Below are positions 22,540 to 33,769 of a DNA stretch of 64,000 bases, one piece after another (within the stretch, counting starts at the first letter, position 1; the number at the start of each line of letters is the position of its first letter). Source of the stretch: Adenophora triphylla var. japonica. Its lineage: Eukaryota; Streptophyta; Magnoliopsida; Asterales; Campanulaceae. A program made the translations under genes and the position numbers. Below the pieces are notes generated by a model. That model worked only from the letters and a program-made list of their open reading frames with translations. It was not told where the DNA came from and ran no database searches. Location of the stretch: assembly GCA_022495995.1 (NCBI GenBank), contig JAFEMH010002509.1, positions 271,709 to 335,708 on the forward strand, given 5' to 3'.

Positions 22540-22660
22540 GGGAAAAAGTGAAGCTGCCAGCATGATCTAACTATCTAGGGTTTGGATGAGAAATTACATG
22601 CACTTAAACCCTAACCCTATTTCTAGCTAGGTCATGCTGTGACAGCCTCACTCTTTCCCC
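22540..22660 (+). ncRNA. MIR167: MIR167 precursor (miR167a-like)
   Basis: The mature miR167 sequence lies on the 5' arm at 22549-22569 (begins TGAAGCTGCCAGCATG, ends ATCTA). The star strand is on the 3' arm at 22630-22652 (GGTCATGCTGTGACAGCC...). The arms pair along their length, and the stem continues outward (GGGAAAAAGTG with CTCTTTCCCC) and inward (CTAGGGTTT with AAACCCTAA). Family knowledge: miR167 directs cleavage of ARF6/ARF8-type auxin response factor mRNAs in flower, ovule and root development. The loop is about 60 nt, normal for plants. Confidence 0.97.
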
Positions 22661-24156
22661 TTTTGGGGACCCATTACAAAGATTTTCTTCCCTTCTATTT
22701 TCTTGCAAAAAGAAAATTCATCTGTAAGTATATTCCTTTGTATTTTCTTTCCTTATCTTCTTTGGTTTATGAGGATTTTCCTTTAGCATGGTATTTTTTA
22801 TTTTATTTTTTTTTATAAAAATAGACCATCTTTGAATATATATTGAATAATGGAAAATGATACTTGTTTTAGATGTAGAGGTGTTATGAATGAATATTTT
22901 TCAGAACATTATTGTGTCAAAAAAAATTTGAAAGATATAAATCACAGATATTATTCATTGTACTTTTGATGTTGTATTTATAACAATATTTAGAATTTAA
23001 TGATAGATATAAATCCATATTCATCAATAATACTTAAATGTCAAAAAAACACAAACAACTTTTTTTCAGTTCAGAAGCATGTCAAATTTTTTCTATTTTC
23101 TACAAACAGATTGTTCAAATTTACAATTAGACATCCTATAACTTACTTTATCCACTCTCATGTCTTCATAATGCTTAATTTAAATAATGGCCATAGCTAT
23201 AGCCATTTTGTGTTTGTTTGTTTGGCAAGAGAGGCCAACTAACTGACAAATGGTATTCTATGCTTGTAAAGATAAAGCTTTCTTTCTTGAGATGAGGAAT
23301 GCTACATATTTGGAATATAGAAGAGATTCTGTGATATCTCCTATCCTAAATCGGAAATATGTGAGAATTTAGTTGGATATATATATAACGCTTATGCACT
23401 ATTACTAATTATTAAATCATTCATTGGATTTTTGGAGTCCTGTAATGGGCTGTGGATGACTCAATTGAGAAAGTGATTAGTGGCGGCATGTGGTGTATAC
23501 GTAGCGGTCGGAGTTCAGGCTCGAATCGTAAGATCCAATCATCCACAATGGATTTGGAACCATTTCTTCTAGATATATGTTGTTTACGATGATCAAGATT
23601 TGACCATATTTCTTGATTTTGTAAGATAAATGATTTAAGATTAATTGACCGTTCGATGGAATTTATATATTGTTCAATATATCATCTCGATCATCAATCT
23701 TTCAAAGTATGAAATCTTTTAAATTTTGGTTTGATTTTTGCTGTTGATTCTTTTAAATTCCTTATTAGCTTTCACATTTTTATGTTTTTTTTTTCTTCTC
23801 ACGTTTTTTCATTGATATCGCATTTAATATTTATGTTAGCTGACTCCAAATCATTATTGAGATTAATGTTTTATTATTGTTGTCGTTTTGTGGTTGACAA
23901 TATAAAAATGCTCTCAACACACATAATGTAGAGCATAAGTATCATGTTTAAAGGCTTTGATAAACTAAGCCAAAAATAGTCAGTAACTTTCCCGTTCTAC
24001 TCTCTCAATATAACCTAATTTACGTTTTAAAACAATGACTTATTATATTTACCTCCTATTCTAACCTCACAAAATAATTAACTATTTGCTCTCTCTAACC
24101 CTAAATAAATATCTATCTCTCCTAGATCTCTCTCTCTCACACCCACACACATAAAA
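22661..24156. other. Spacer downstream of MIR167
   Basis: This is AT-rich and holds the rest of the primary microRNA transcript (end not visible). The short ORFs at 22369-22551, 23000-23242 and 23731-23931 have no domain signature. A CT-rich stretch precedes the Copia at 24080-24150. Confidence 0.5.
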
Positions 24157-24844
24157 TGAAAGTGTGTGATATCCCAATTCCACCCACATTGACAAGACAA
24201 GTCAAATGTTGATTTAAGTTAGATTTGTTATTTTCTTTATATTAGTTAATTTAGGTGAATATTGTAATTATGTTTATTTCATTTACTAACCTACAAATCA
24301 AATAGTGGATATGTTTAGTGTATATTTTTGTTATTTTGTAGAATTTCTCACACAAAAAAAGAGTCCATGATAAGAAAAAATTGCTATTAAACAAAGAAGG
24401 TAGAAGTCTAATTAAATTAAAGAAGATATTCTCAAGCAAATCTCATCCTACATTGGAGGACCTCTTTGGCTATAAAATGAGAACCACACGGTTCATTATT
24501 GTTACCGCTTTGAAGACTCAATTCTGCATAAAAGTTTCATATATTTAGAGTGTTCTAAAGTGTGAGAGATTATTTTGGTTATTTTGTTCTTCTTTTAGTA
24601 TAAAGTTTTTGTGTAAATCGTCTTCAATTTGATTTAATAAGAGAATTTTTTTATCTACAGCTAGGTGTTGTAGATGAGTGTTTAAATTCGTGTACTACTT
24701 TGATTAAGTTTATTATTCCGCTGCTTAAAGTACTGGTGCTAGTGCAGGTGCTATCACACCAGAACTCACATCAGGCGTTTGTGTGTTCATTCGTCATTCC
24801 TAGCCGCTCAATTTCTGTCATTCCTAGCCGCTCAATTTCTTTTA
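24157..24844 (+). repeat. 5' LTR of the Sirevirus-like Copia
   Basis: It matches 30452-31111. Near its 3' end a 24-bp segment (GTCATTCCTAGCCGCTCAAT...) is tandemly duplicated, a change absent from the right LTR. Confidence 0.93.
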
Positions 24845-24902
24845 ATCAGTATCAGAGCTCCACTAGATTACACTGAGTGAGATCCAAGAAAGAGTAGCCA
24901 TT

Positions 24903-26448
24903 ATGGAAGGATATTTGAATCAATACCGTTCTCCTGTTTTGGATGAAACTAATTATGTTATTTGAAAAGCTAAAATGCATCTTTTCATCAAAGCAATTGA
25001 TAAGAGGGCGTGGCTTAGTATTATTGTTCCATGGTCTCCTCCTCAGGTTGAAAGTAAGAGTGAAGAGGGGAAAACCTCAGAAAAAATCTTCAAACTCAAA
25101 TCTGAGGAAGAATGGACTACAACTAAAGTCACTCTAGCTAAATATAATTTCAAGACTCTTGATGCTATATCAAGTCATGTGGATGAACACATATTTCGAC
25201 TTGTTATAAATCAAAATGTAGCAAAAATAGCATGAGATATTCTGCAAAGTCACTGTGAAGGTGATGATAGTGTTAAGGCCAATAGGTTGAGAATTTCCAT
25301 AACCAAGTTTGAAAACTTGAGGATGAATGAGACTGAAGACATAAAAACATACTCCCTCCGTCCCACCTCACTTGACACCCTTGAGGTGGGCACGGAAACT
25401 AAGAAAAAAGAATAAAATAAAAAAAATGTGTGGTAGAAAATGAAGAGAGAGAATGAGTGGGGTAAATAGTAGTGTTGGTTGAATAAATTGAGTGGTGGAA
25501 AATGAAGAGAGAGAATGAGTGGTGGGGTAGAGTGAATATAAAATTATAAAAAGTTGGCTATTTTGGGAAGTGTCAAGTGAGCAAGGACGGCCCAAAATGG
25601 AAATAAGTGTCAAGTGAGGTGGGACGGAGGGAGTATTCCGCTAAATTGAGAGAAATCTCAAATGAATGTCTCTCCCTAGGTGAGCCTATATCAAATGCTA
25701 GATTGGTATAAGCAAAATGTTGAGAACTGTTACTGAAAAATTCAATATTAAAATTGCTGCTGTTGAAGAAGCGCATGATACCACAACTATGGGTTTAGAT
25801 ACTCTTGTGGGTATTCTGAGCATGTTTGAGATGAACTTGTCAATACAACAGCAACATAAAGCTGAAAATATTGCTCTTGCAACTGCTCTCTCTAATGTAT
25901 CCAAAGTGTCAAAAGAATCTCCAAAGAAATTGACACTTCAAATTTGAAAACTGAAGATGTTGCCCTTTTGACCAAAAAATTTACGTCGTTTTTTAAATAA
26001 ACGCGACAACAAGTTTCCTTCGAAAATTCAAAACGCTTTTGAAAAACCAAAAGAGGATACTGAGAGTAGTTTCAAGAAACCTACTACTTTTGCTAAGAAA
26101 AGATCTGAAACTGTTCAATGTAGAGCCTGCAAAGGCTTTGGGCACTATGCCAATAAGTGTGCCTCTGAAGAAAAATGTAATAAGATTTTGTGCACCCTTA
26201 GTGACAGTGAGGACGAAGATGAAACGCTAAACTTAGCAATCCTGGAAATCTCGCCCACTAGTCCTGAACATCAGTTTGATGTAGCTTCAGATGTAGTCAC
26301 ACCAACCATCACATCTTCTGACTCTGAGTTCTACTGTTTCATCTCTCCCCTGTCTGAGAAAACAGAGAATGAAGAAGAAAGTGATGGAAGTTACCAACAA
26401 CTTCTTGATGCTTATGCTGATTTATTTGCTGACCGAAAAAATGAGTAG
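24903..26448 (+). pseudogene. Copia gag, interrupted by a Stowaway and stops
   Basis: The frame opens MEGYLNQYRSPVLDETNYV shortly after the primer-binding site and soon meets a stop. It continues in pieces through MHLFIKAIDKRAWLSI and SEEEWTTTKVTLAKYNFKTLDAI. A Stowaway is inserted at 25353-25633. Downstream, CRACKGFGHYANKC is the CX2CX4HX4C zinc knuckle that binds RNA, followed by an acidic tail (SDSEDEDE). Several frames are needed to follow the protein, so it is not functional here. Confidence 0.85.
25353..25633. mobile_element. Stowaway MITE inserted in Copia gag
   Basis: The ends CTCCCTCCGTCCCACCTCAC and its complement are flanked by TA (25351-25352 and 25634-25635). The gag reading frame lies on both sides in the same phase, so the break point is exact. 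It is 281 bp and non-coding. Confidence 0.95.
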
Positions 26449-26940
26449 AAAAAATGACAATTTTTAAAAAGGTTAATGAGAAACTCTCTACTGAAATTTC
26501 CACTTTAAAAGGTTACCACTGAAAATTACAACCAAAAGGATGACATAGCAAAACTCGAGGTCATGCTTATCAAACGTGATATTGAACTCGAGAAGACCAA
26601 AACAGAACTCGAAAAGCCAACAGAACTTTTGCAAAATTAAATACTGGAAAGGCCAAACTTGAGAAAGTTTTGAATATGGGAAATAATTCAAAAATTGGTC
26701 TTGGCTATGAATCCACTTTTGTGAAAGAAGGAGAAAGTCCCTAAAAAACCAAGGTCTTTCAAAATCATAAAACAATACCTAAGAAAGAGAGGTTTATCTG
26801 CCACTACTGCTTTGCCCCAGGTCACATCAAACCCTTTTGTTACCAAAGGATTCATGACCTCGGAAAATCTGCTCCTCAGATGAGCCCCCGGATGTACTCA
26901 CATCACCACTCACATCACCAGATTAAAATCTGGTCAGTTT

Positions 26941-29155
26941 GTGTGGGTGAAAAAGAAAAGTGAGGAATGCAAAGTGGTGTTCACCTCACTCAAGAGCAGC
27001 ATAGCTAGCTCATGGTACTTCGTCAGCGGTTGCTCAAGGCACATGACTGGTAATGTTGAATTCCTAACCGATTACACCATACTTAAAGGTGGAAACGTGA
27101 ACTATGGGGGAGGAGCCCAAGGTAAGATTGTTGGTAAGGGTACTCTGTGTTAATAATATGCCTAAACTGAAAAATGTCTATCACGTGAAAGGCTTAAAAG
27201 CTAATCTCATTAGTATAAGCCAACTATGTGATGACAATTTGCATGTTAAATTTGACAAGCATAAGTGCAAAGTGTTTGATAGCACTGATCAATGCTTGTT
27301 CACTGGAGTAAGGTCTCCAGATAATTGTTACAAATTTGGTGACAACTTATCCTGTCTTAGCTCCAAAGTAAATGATCTTGAGGTTTGGCATCAAAAGTTA
27401 GGTCATGCAAGTTTTAGGAAAATGGAAGAGTTGGTGAGATTTAATGATGTTAAACACTTACCTAAACTTGATTTCAAACAAGTAAGTGTGTGTGGTCATT
27501 GTCAAAAGGGAAAGCAAACTAAGGATTCCTACAAAAAGGTTGATTGAGATCTTGGAACTAATCTATACTGACCTTATGGGACCCATTGAAGTTGAAAGCT
27601 TAAGTAAAAAGAAATATTCTTTTGTTGGTGTAGATGATTTTTCTAGGAACACATGGGTCTTACATTTGAAAGAAAAGTCTGAAGCACTTGAGTTGTTTAA
27701 AGTGTAGTATAAAAAGGTCAAAAACTTGCATGGTAAGAAAGTGATTAAAATTCGGTCCGACCATGGAACTGAATATGAAAACACCTTGTTCTCTGAATTT
27801 TGTGATTCCAAAGGAATAACCCATGATTTTTCAGCCCCTAAAACTCCTCAACAAAATGGGGTGGCTGAAAGAAAGAATCGTACTTTGCAAGAGATGGCTC
27901 GTGTCATGCTTAGTTCTAAAAACATCTCTAAACGGTTCTGGGCTGAGGCTCTTAACACAACTTGTTACATAAGAAATAGAGTCTACTTGAGGGTTGGGTA
28001 AACCATGACTCCTTATGAAATTCTTCTTGATAAAAAACCTACTCTCAAATACTTTCATATTTTTGGATGCATATGCTATGTTCTGAATGATAGAGACTAT
28101 CTGTCAAAATTTGACTCTAAGAGTGACAAAGTTGTATTCCTAGGGTATTCCACAAATAGCCGCACTTATAGGGTTTACAACCTTAGAACCAATACTATTA
28201 TGGAGTCTATTAATGTCACTTTTGATAATACTGCTGATTTGAATCTAAAAACTCTTGAAGATGATGTCTCAGGTTGCGTGGAAATGTTGGAAGACACCCA
28301 AAATACAGTTGAACAGAAACTGCAAACAGAGATACAGAAAGATGATGCAGGCCCTGGTGTGATCATATCACCACCTACATCAGGACCAAATGAGTCTACA
28401 TCAAACTCAGAAAATTCGTCTGACAGTTTAGACTGTAAAGAAGGGAACCTGGACAGAACCAGACACATACCAAGCAGGATTCAGAAGAACCACCCAGTCA
28501 CACAGATGATTGGCAATGTTAATGAAAAGGTATATACAAGGGAGAAGCTAAGAATCAACTACAGAGAATTGACTGAATTGAGCTGTGTAAGCTCACAGGT
28601 AAACAAGGTAAGCTCTTGCTGTTTCGTTTCTCATTTTGAGCCTAAGAATGTTAATGAGGCAATGGAAGAAGATAACTGGGTTGTGGCAATGCAAGGGGAA
28701 TTAAATCAATTTGAGAAAAATGATGTGTGGGTCTTGGTCCCTAGACCTAATGGGGGTGTTTTTATCTTGGGAACAACTTAGTGTCTTGGTATAGTCGAAA
28801 ACAAAACTGCGTATCCCTCTCAACTACTGAGTCGGAATATGTTGTTGTTGACAGTTGTTGTTCTCAACTTCTTTGGATGAATCAGATGATTAAGGATTAT
28901 GGGCTTAAAAGTGATGTTTTAACTGTCTTTTGTGATAATCTAAGCGCCATAGAAATATCAAAAAATCTTGTTCAACACTCACGTACTAAACACATTAACA
29001 TTAGACATCATTTTATTCGTGATCTTATTGAGAAAAAAATCATTAGCATGGAATCTATAAATACTGAAAAACAGTTGGCTGATATTTTCACCAAAGCTCT
29101 TGATTTTCAGAGATTTTCTACCCTAAGGAAGTCTCTGAGTTTGTGTGTCATTTGA
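26941..29155 (+). pseudogene. Copia pol: protease, integrase and RNase H with the RT missing
   Basis: In order: SSWYFVSGCSRHMTG (the protease region, with the usual D-S-G replaced by V-S-G); VWHQKLGHASFRKMEELV..CGHCQKGK (HHCC finger); IYTDLMGPIE, RSDHGTEYEN and NGVAERKNRTLQE (integrase triad); then FGCICYVLNDRDYL and FLGYSTNSRTYRVYN. The frame reaches WVLVPRPNGG at about 28745 and jumps straight into RNase H (SWYSRKQNCVSLSTTESEY, FCDNLSAIEISKN). The whole RT core including YVDD is absent. Frameshifts and stops occur at about 27150, 27546, 27707 and 28000. Confidence 0.9.
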
Positions 29156-30451
29156 AGGTGTGATCCCCCGTGTGATCACACCAGAGCGTACACATGTATA
29201 TTTTATTTCTAACAAAAAAATTAAAAAAAAATGCATTGCACGATACATCTCAGTGTGGTCACTTGTATTACATCTCTGACATGACTCCTCTCTGAATTGT
29301 GAATTCTTCTTAAAAAGTGTTATCATCTGTTGACTCAAATTTATCCTATTGGATGTCTCTTGGTGGGTGCCTAATCTAAGGGAAACAAGTGCTCAACTCT
29401 TGGTATGAAGCCATTTCAATGTGATCAAAATGACATCAAGAGAAAATTTAGGTCAAATTAACAAGATCATTCGAAAGAGGGCTATCCATGAAGGCAAAGA
29501 AGAGAGAAAGCTACCCACAAAATCTTTTCCACAAATAAAAAATGGGTGGGTGCATCCTAGAGGCCAAGCAAAACAAGAATTCAATTAATTGACTTTCTTA
29601 GAGGAGATGTGTCCCTTGATGTGATCACATCCCATACCACACATGTACTGAGATTTATCCTTCACATGTTTGTACATCGTGCATCATTCTCTTAGACATA
29701 AATTAGGTCAACCTGGTCATTGGTGAAAATATTGTCAAATTTATTTTTCTTTCCCTCATTCGTTTGGTTAAAGGATCTTGTCCTCAATAAAATCGTGAAT
29801 CTCTTATTTATGGTGATAATGTGTTTAGGGGGAGTATATTTGCGGATCTTTGTGATCTTTTTATGGCAGGTATATTATTCACAAAGGAGAAAGGAATTTG
29901 ACCTCTTCAAGGTTTGCTAAAAATTGATCCTTATCATCTAAGAAATTTCAAGAGGTTAAAGTAGTTCCTATCTCAGATGCCAAGGTATTAAGTTCTCTCC
30001 TTCTTAAACTATATCTCCCTAGGTGTCCTTCTCTCATCGGCTACCACCGTCTCTCTCTATTTTATTGGAGGGAACACAAATTGTTGCATATGGTGTGATT
30101 TCTGATGTGGCCACATCTAGACTCACATCTGATGCATTTCATCCATTCTAGTAAAAAAGGAGGATAAGTAAGTCAAAATTGAGGATAGAAACTGAAGTGA
30201 TGGAAACTGAAGCTTGTTTAGTGGGAGTTTTTCTATATTTGGTAATCTGGTTTTATCTGTTTTTTGATGAAGGGGGAAGAGTAAGTCAAAAGGGGAGATA
30301 CAACTGAAGTTGAGGATAAGTTGTAACAAATTCAGGGAGAGTTGGATCATTTGCTTATTTAAGGGGAGATTAATATGTGATCATTAGTTTATTCTATATG
30401 ATCTTGGCTTATGATTCGTTTTGACCAGAAAGCAACAAATCAGGGGGAGAT
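29156..30451 (+). other. Non-coding 3' region of the Sirevirus-like Copia
   Basis: No gene is supported. It repeatedly contains TGTGATCACA/GATGTGATCACATC words (29160-29185, 29620-29635) and GATGTGGCCACATC at about 30103. A polypurine tract ends it at 30441-30451. Sirevirus elements commonly carry a long non-coding stretch here. Confidence 0.6.
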
Positions 30452-31111
30452 TGAAAGTGTGTGATGTTTCACACACATTGACAAGTCAAATGTTGACTTA
30501 AGTTAGATTTGTTACTTTCTTTATATTAGTTAATTTAGGTAAATATTGTATATATTGTAATTAGGTTTATTTTATTTACTAACCTACTAACCAAATATTG
30601 GATATGTTTTAGTGTATATTTTGGTTATTTTGTAGGATCTCTCACACAAGGAAAGAGTCCATGATAAGAAAGGATTGCTTTGATTAAACAAAGAAGGTAG
30701 AAGTCTAATTAAAGAAGATATTCTCAAGCAAATCTCATCCTACATTGGAGGACCTCTTTGGCTATAAAATGAGAACCACACGGTCCATTATTGTTACCGC
30801 TTTGAAGACTCAATTCCGCATAAGAGTTTCATATATTTAGAGAGTTCTAAAGTGTGAGAGATTATTTTGGTTATTTTTTTTTCTTCTCTTAGTACAAAGT
30901 TTTTGTGTAAACCGTCTTCTATTTGATTTAATAAGAGAAGTTTTTTATTGTCTACAGCTAGTTGCTGTAGATGAGTGTTTAAATTTGTGTTCTACTTTGA
31001 TTAAGTTTATTATTCCGCTGCTTTAAGTACTGGTGCTGGTGTTATCACACCAGGACTCACATCAGACGTGTGTGTGTTCATTCATCATTCCTAGCTGCTC
31101 AATTTCTTTCA
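30452..31111 (+). repeat. 3' LTR of the Sirevirus-like Copia
   Basis: It starts TGAAAGTGTGTGATG after the polypurine tract and ends CTCAATTTCTTTCA. Confidence 0.93.
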
Positions 31112-31971
31112 CCAAACACACACACTCCCCCTTCCTCTCTCTCTCCACTTTTTCTCTCTACTCCCCCTCTCTCTCCACTTTCTCTCTCTACCCTCCCTCC
31201 GATCACCTGTTATTCAGGTGACAGTCTCCCTCATCAACTTCGATGACCATCTCCTTCCTCAACTTCGACGTCTGTCTCCCTCCCCAACTCCGACGATCGT
31301 CTTCCCCAACTCCGGCCACCTGTCTTCCCCTAACTCCGGCGACGGGCACCCTTTCTCCGGTGCAAATCCAAGTCAACATGAATGTTTTAGTATTCAACGG
31401 TCAGCAGATCTACAAATCTAGAAACGTCGACCCCCTTAGATTCTGACATAGAACCGTCAAACTCCTAATCTTGTTCGTTTTCATCGCCGGCGAGATCAAA
31501 ATTTGGCCAAAATCCCCTTCTTCAACAGCGTTTATCCACATCAATGTTGGTCACCATAATTCATGGCTAAAATTTCTTCTGGCCAACTCACATCCTAACA
31601 AAAGTGTCGATCTCTTCTTCAAGATCGACACAGGAGAGGGAAATAATTGTGTGTATGAAAAAGGGTGGGACAGACATGTATAGTTAGAGGAAAGAAGAGG
31701 CAAACTTTATACTTGGATTTTCAGATTAATGAAGAGAGAGGAACGAAGGGGGTTGATGATTTTCTTTTCCAAGTTAAAATGTTGGTTGAATTGAAAGATT
31801 TGGTTCATATCTGATGGCTTCTGAGTTGTGTGGGCTTTGTCACTGTGATTAATAAATGTTTCTAATTATCAAACTATTTGATTGTATTATTGTTTACAAT
31901 AGAGAATTTAAAGTATTTAACGATTTTTTTATACTGTTAAATATTATTATAATACTCGTGAAAAAAATGTA
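31112..31971. other. Spacer with CT-rich and Asn/Ser-rich frames, no gene recognised
   Basis: (CT)n and CTCC-rich sequence (31130-31200) is followed by GC-richer DNA (31200-31420) with repeated 'CAACTCCG(A/G)CGA' words. The overlapping open frames there have no domain signature. The words resemble the complement of 'TCGCCGGAGTTGG' in the minisatellite that follows, so the two stretches may share an origin. Confidence 0.45.
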
Positions 31972-32109
31972 CTTCCTCCGTTTCATTTGAAATTGTAAGA
32001 AAATCGTTGGGATGAAGGATAAATATATATTAATATTATAAGTTGTTTTAGTAAAGTAGACAATTTAAGAGTTTTTAGCTGTTTCGTAAACAAATGAGAA
32101 AAATTGAGA

Positions 32110-33190
32110 AGTTTTTAGTTGTTTGTAGTCATAGTGGTCGTCGGCCATAGTCGGTCACATTTTAGTAGTTGATAACTGAGAACGGTTGATAATTAAGAAC
32201 AACTGAGAACATCCTATAGAACAATTAAGAACAACAAAGAAGTTCTTAATTGTAGGTCTCCAGTCGAAGTTGGTCGCCGACTAGAGTTGGTTGCTTTCTC
32301 AGTTGACAATTGTGAACTTGCTAATAAGTTCTCAGCAGCTGTTTGGTCTTCAAAGCGGTTGTCGGAGTTGGTGGCCTCCGAAGTTGATCATGTTCTTAGT
32401 AGTTTATGAGAACTTACTGATAAGTTCTCAGTTGTTTGCTCACAGAGTTGATGGTGTTCTTATTAGTTGAGTTGACAACTGAGAATTTACTGATAAGTTC
32501 TCAGTTTTTTGATGGCTAGAGTTGATCGTGTTTGTAGTAGTTTAGTTGACAACTAAGAACTTACTGATAAGTTCTTAGTTGTTTGTTCGCCAAAGTTGAT
32601 CGTGTTCTTAGTAGTTTAGTTGACAACTGAGAACTAACTGATAAGTTCTCAGTTGTTTGGTCGCCGGAGTTGGTGGTCTGTGGAGTTGGTCGTGTTGTTA
32701 GTAGTTTAGTTGACAACTGAAAACTTACTGATAAGTTAAGTTATCAGTTGTTTGGTCGCCTGAGAAGTCACTGGAGTTGATCGTGTTCTTAGTAGTTTAT
32801 GTGACAACTGAGAACTTACTGATAATTTAAGTTCTCAGTTGTTTGGTTGCCGGAGTTGGTGGTCGTTGGATTTGATCGTGTTCTTAGTAGTTTAGTTGAC
32901 AACTGAGAACTTACTGATAAGTTAAGTTCTCAGTTGTTTGGTCGCCGCGCCGGAGTTGGTGATCGTCGGAGTTGATCGTGTTCTTAGTAGTTTAGTTGAC
33001 AACTGAGAACTTACTGATAAGTTTAGTTCTCAGTTGTTTGGTCGCCGGAGAGGTCGCCGGTGTTGGTGGTCGTCGGAGAGGTCACCGGAGTTGGTGGTCG
33101 TCGGAGTTAATCGTGTTTTTAGTAGTTTAGTTGACACCTGAGAACTTACTGATAAGTTAAGTTCTCAGTTGTTTGATCGCCGGAGAGGTT
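32110..33190. repeat. Hairpin-forming minisatellite
   Basis: About ten degenerate units of 80-135 bp. Each contains the palindrome ACAACTGAGAACTTA-CTGA-TAAGTTCTCAGTTGT or a variant, followed by GTTTGGTCGCCGGAGTTGGTGG and GATCGTGTTCTTAGTAGTTTAG. Unit lengths vary because the 'GTCGCCGGAG' spacer is itself duplicated in the later units. No sustained ORF crosses the array. Confidence 0.9.
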
Positions 33191-33513
33191 GCTGGCAAAA
33201 AAAAAACCGGAGTTGGTCGCCGGAGTTGATGATTGCTGGAGGTATTGACTGGAGAAGATGGGGGAGGGGTGACCTAAGGTGATGGTGGTTGGAGAGAAAG
33301 TAAATTGATAAAGAAGATGGACTTAGTAAAATGATGAGAGGATGAATTTAGTAAAATGATGGAAGGGTGTACTTATTTAGCTAGAGACTATATGGTTATA
33401 TGAAATATTGCTTGTCTTGTGAGGTAAAATTGATAAGTTTGAGAGCTTATATGGTAAATCCCCCTATTGATAAATGAGTTTTTACTCATTTTATTAAGTA
33501 CTTTTAGTATTAA

Positions 33514-33769
33514 CTAGTCTAACACCCGTGCGTTAAATGCACGGCTAAAAAATTTTGACAAATAAAATGAACTAAACTTAAGAATTATTATAACTATAAA
33601 GGTTAATTTATGAAATTATTTTTTAAAATTAAGTTTATTCAACAAAAATATATTGTCTGAAATTAATAATAATAAAAAATACAAATTTTGAAAAATTTAC
33701 ATGTTCACATTATTTATGGTTTCATTCAAATTGTTTCCCTCGTTGCATATTAAAATTATCAACCGAGCA
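33514..33769 (-). pseudogene. Helitron relic: 3' terminus and end of the helicase (left part)
   Basis: Read on the minus strand, the helicase frame broken at the Gypsy insertion continues RLIILICNEGNN and stops at 33697-33699. The Helitron terminus follows: a GC-rich hairpin (CCGTGC..GCACGG), GTGTTAGA, then CTAG before T, ending at 33514. This is the canonical Helitron 3' end. The remainder of the helicase lies at 45959-46110 on the far side of the Gypsy element. Confidence 0.85.
33765..33769. repeat. 5-bp target duplication of the Athila element, left copy
   Basis: GAGCA immediately precedes the left LTR and recurs at 45954-45958. Confidence 0.95.

Larger units (their letters stand above)
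24157..31111 (+). mobile_element. Sirevirus-like Copia element, internally deleted
   Basis: LTRs at 24157-24844 and 30452-31111 both start TGAAAGTGTGTGAT and share the remainder with modest divergence. The primer-binding site TATCAGAGC is at 24850-24858 and the polypurine tract CAGGGGGAGAT precedes the right LTR. The order is gag, protease, integrase, RNase H, but nearly all of the RT is missing. A Stowaway interrupts gag. A 1.3-kb non-coding stretch with repeated TGTGATCACA-type words separates RNase H from the right LTR. The 5-mers flanking the element (TAAAA, CCAAA) match only in part, so the target duplication is decayed. The element cannot encode its own RT and is at best non-autonomous. 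Confidence 0.93.

Noticed and set aside
22604..22619. Telomere-like AAACCCTAACCCT
   Set aside because: Only about one and a half repeats, and it pairs with CTAGGGTTT inside the MIR167 stem; not a telomere remnant.
31203..31446. Overlapping ORFs in GC-richer sequence
   Set aside because: Open in three frames on both strands with repeated codons, which indicates repetitive composition and not a gene.
32110..33190. CRISPR-like array
   Set aside because: Spacers are not unique, units are degenerate and palindromic, and the context is a plant nuclear genome; it is a minisatellite.
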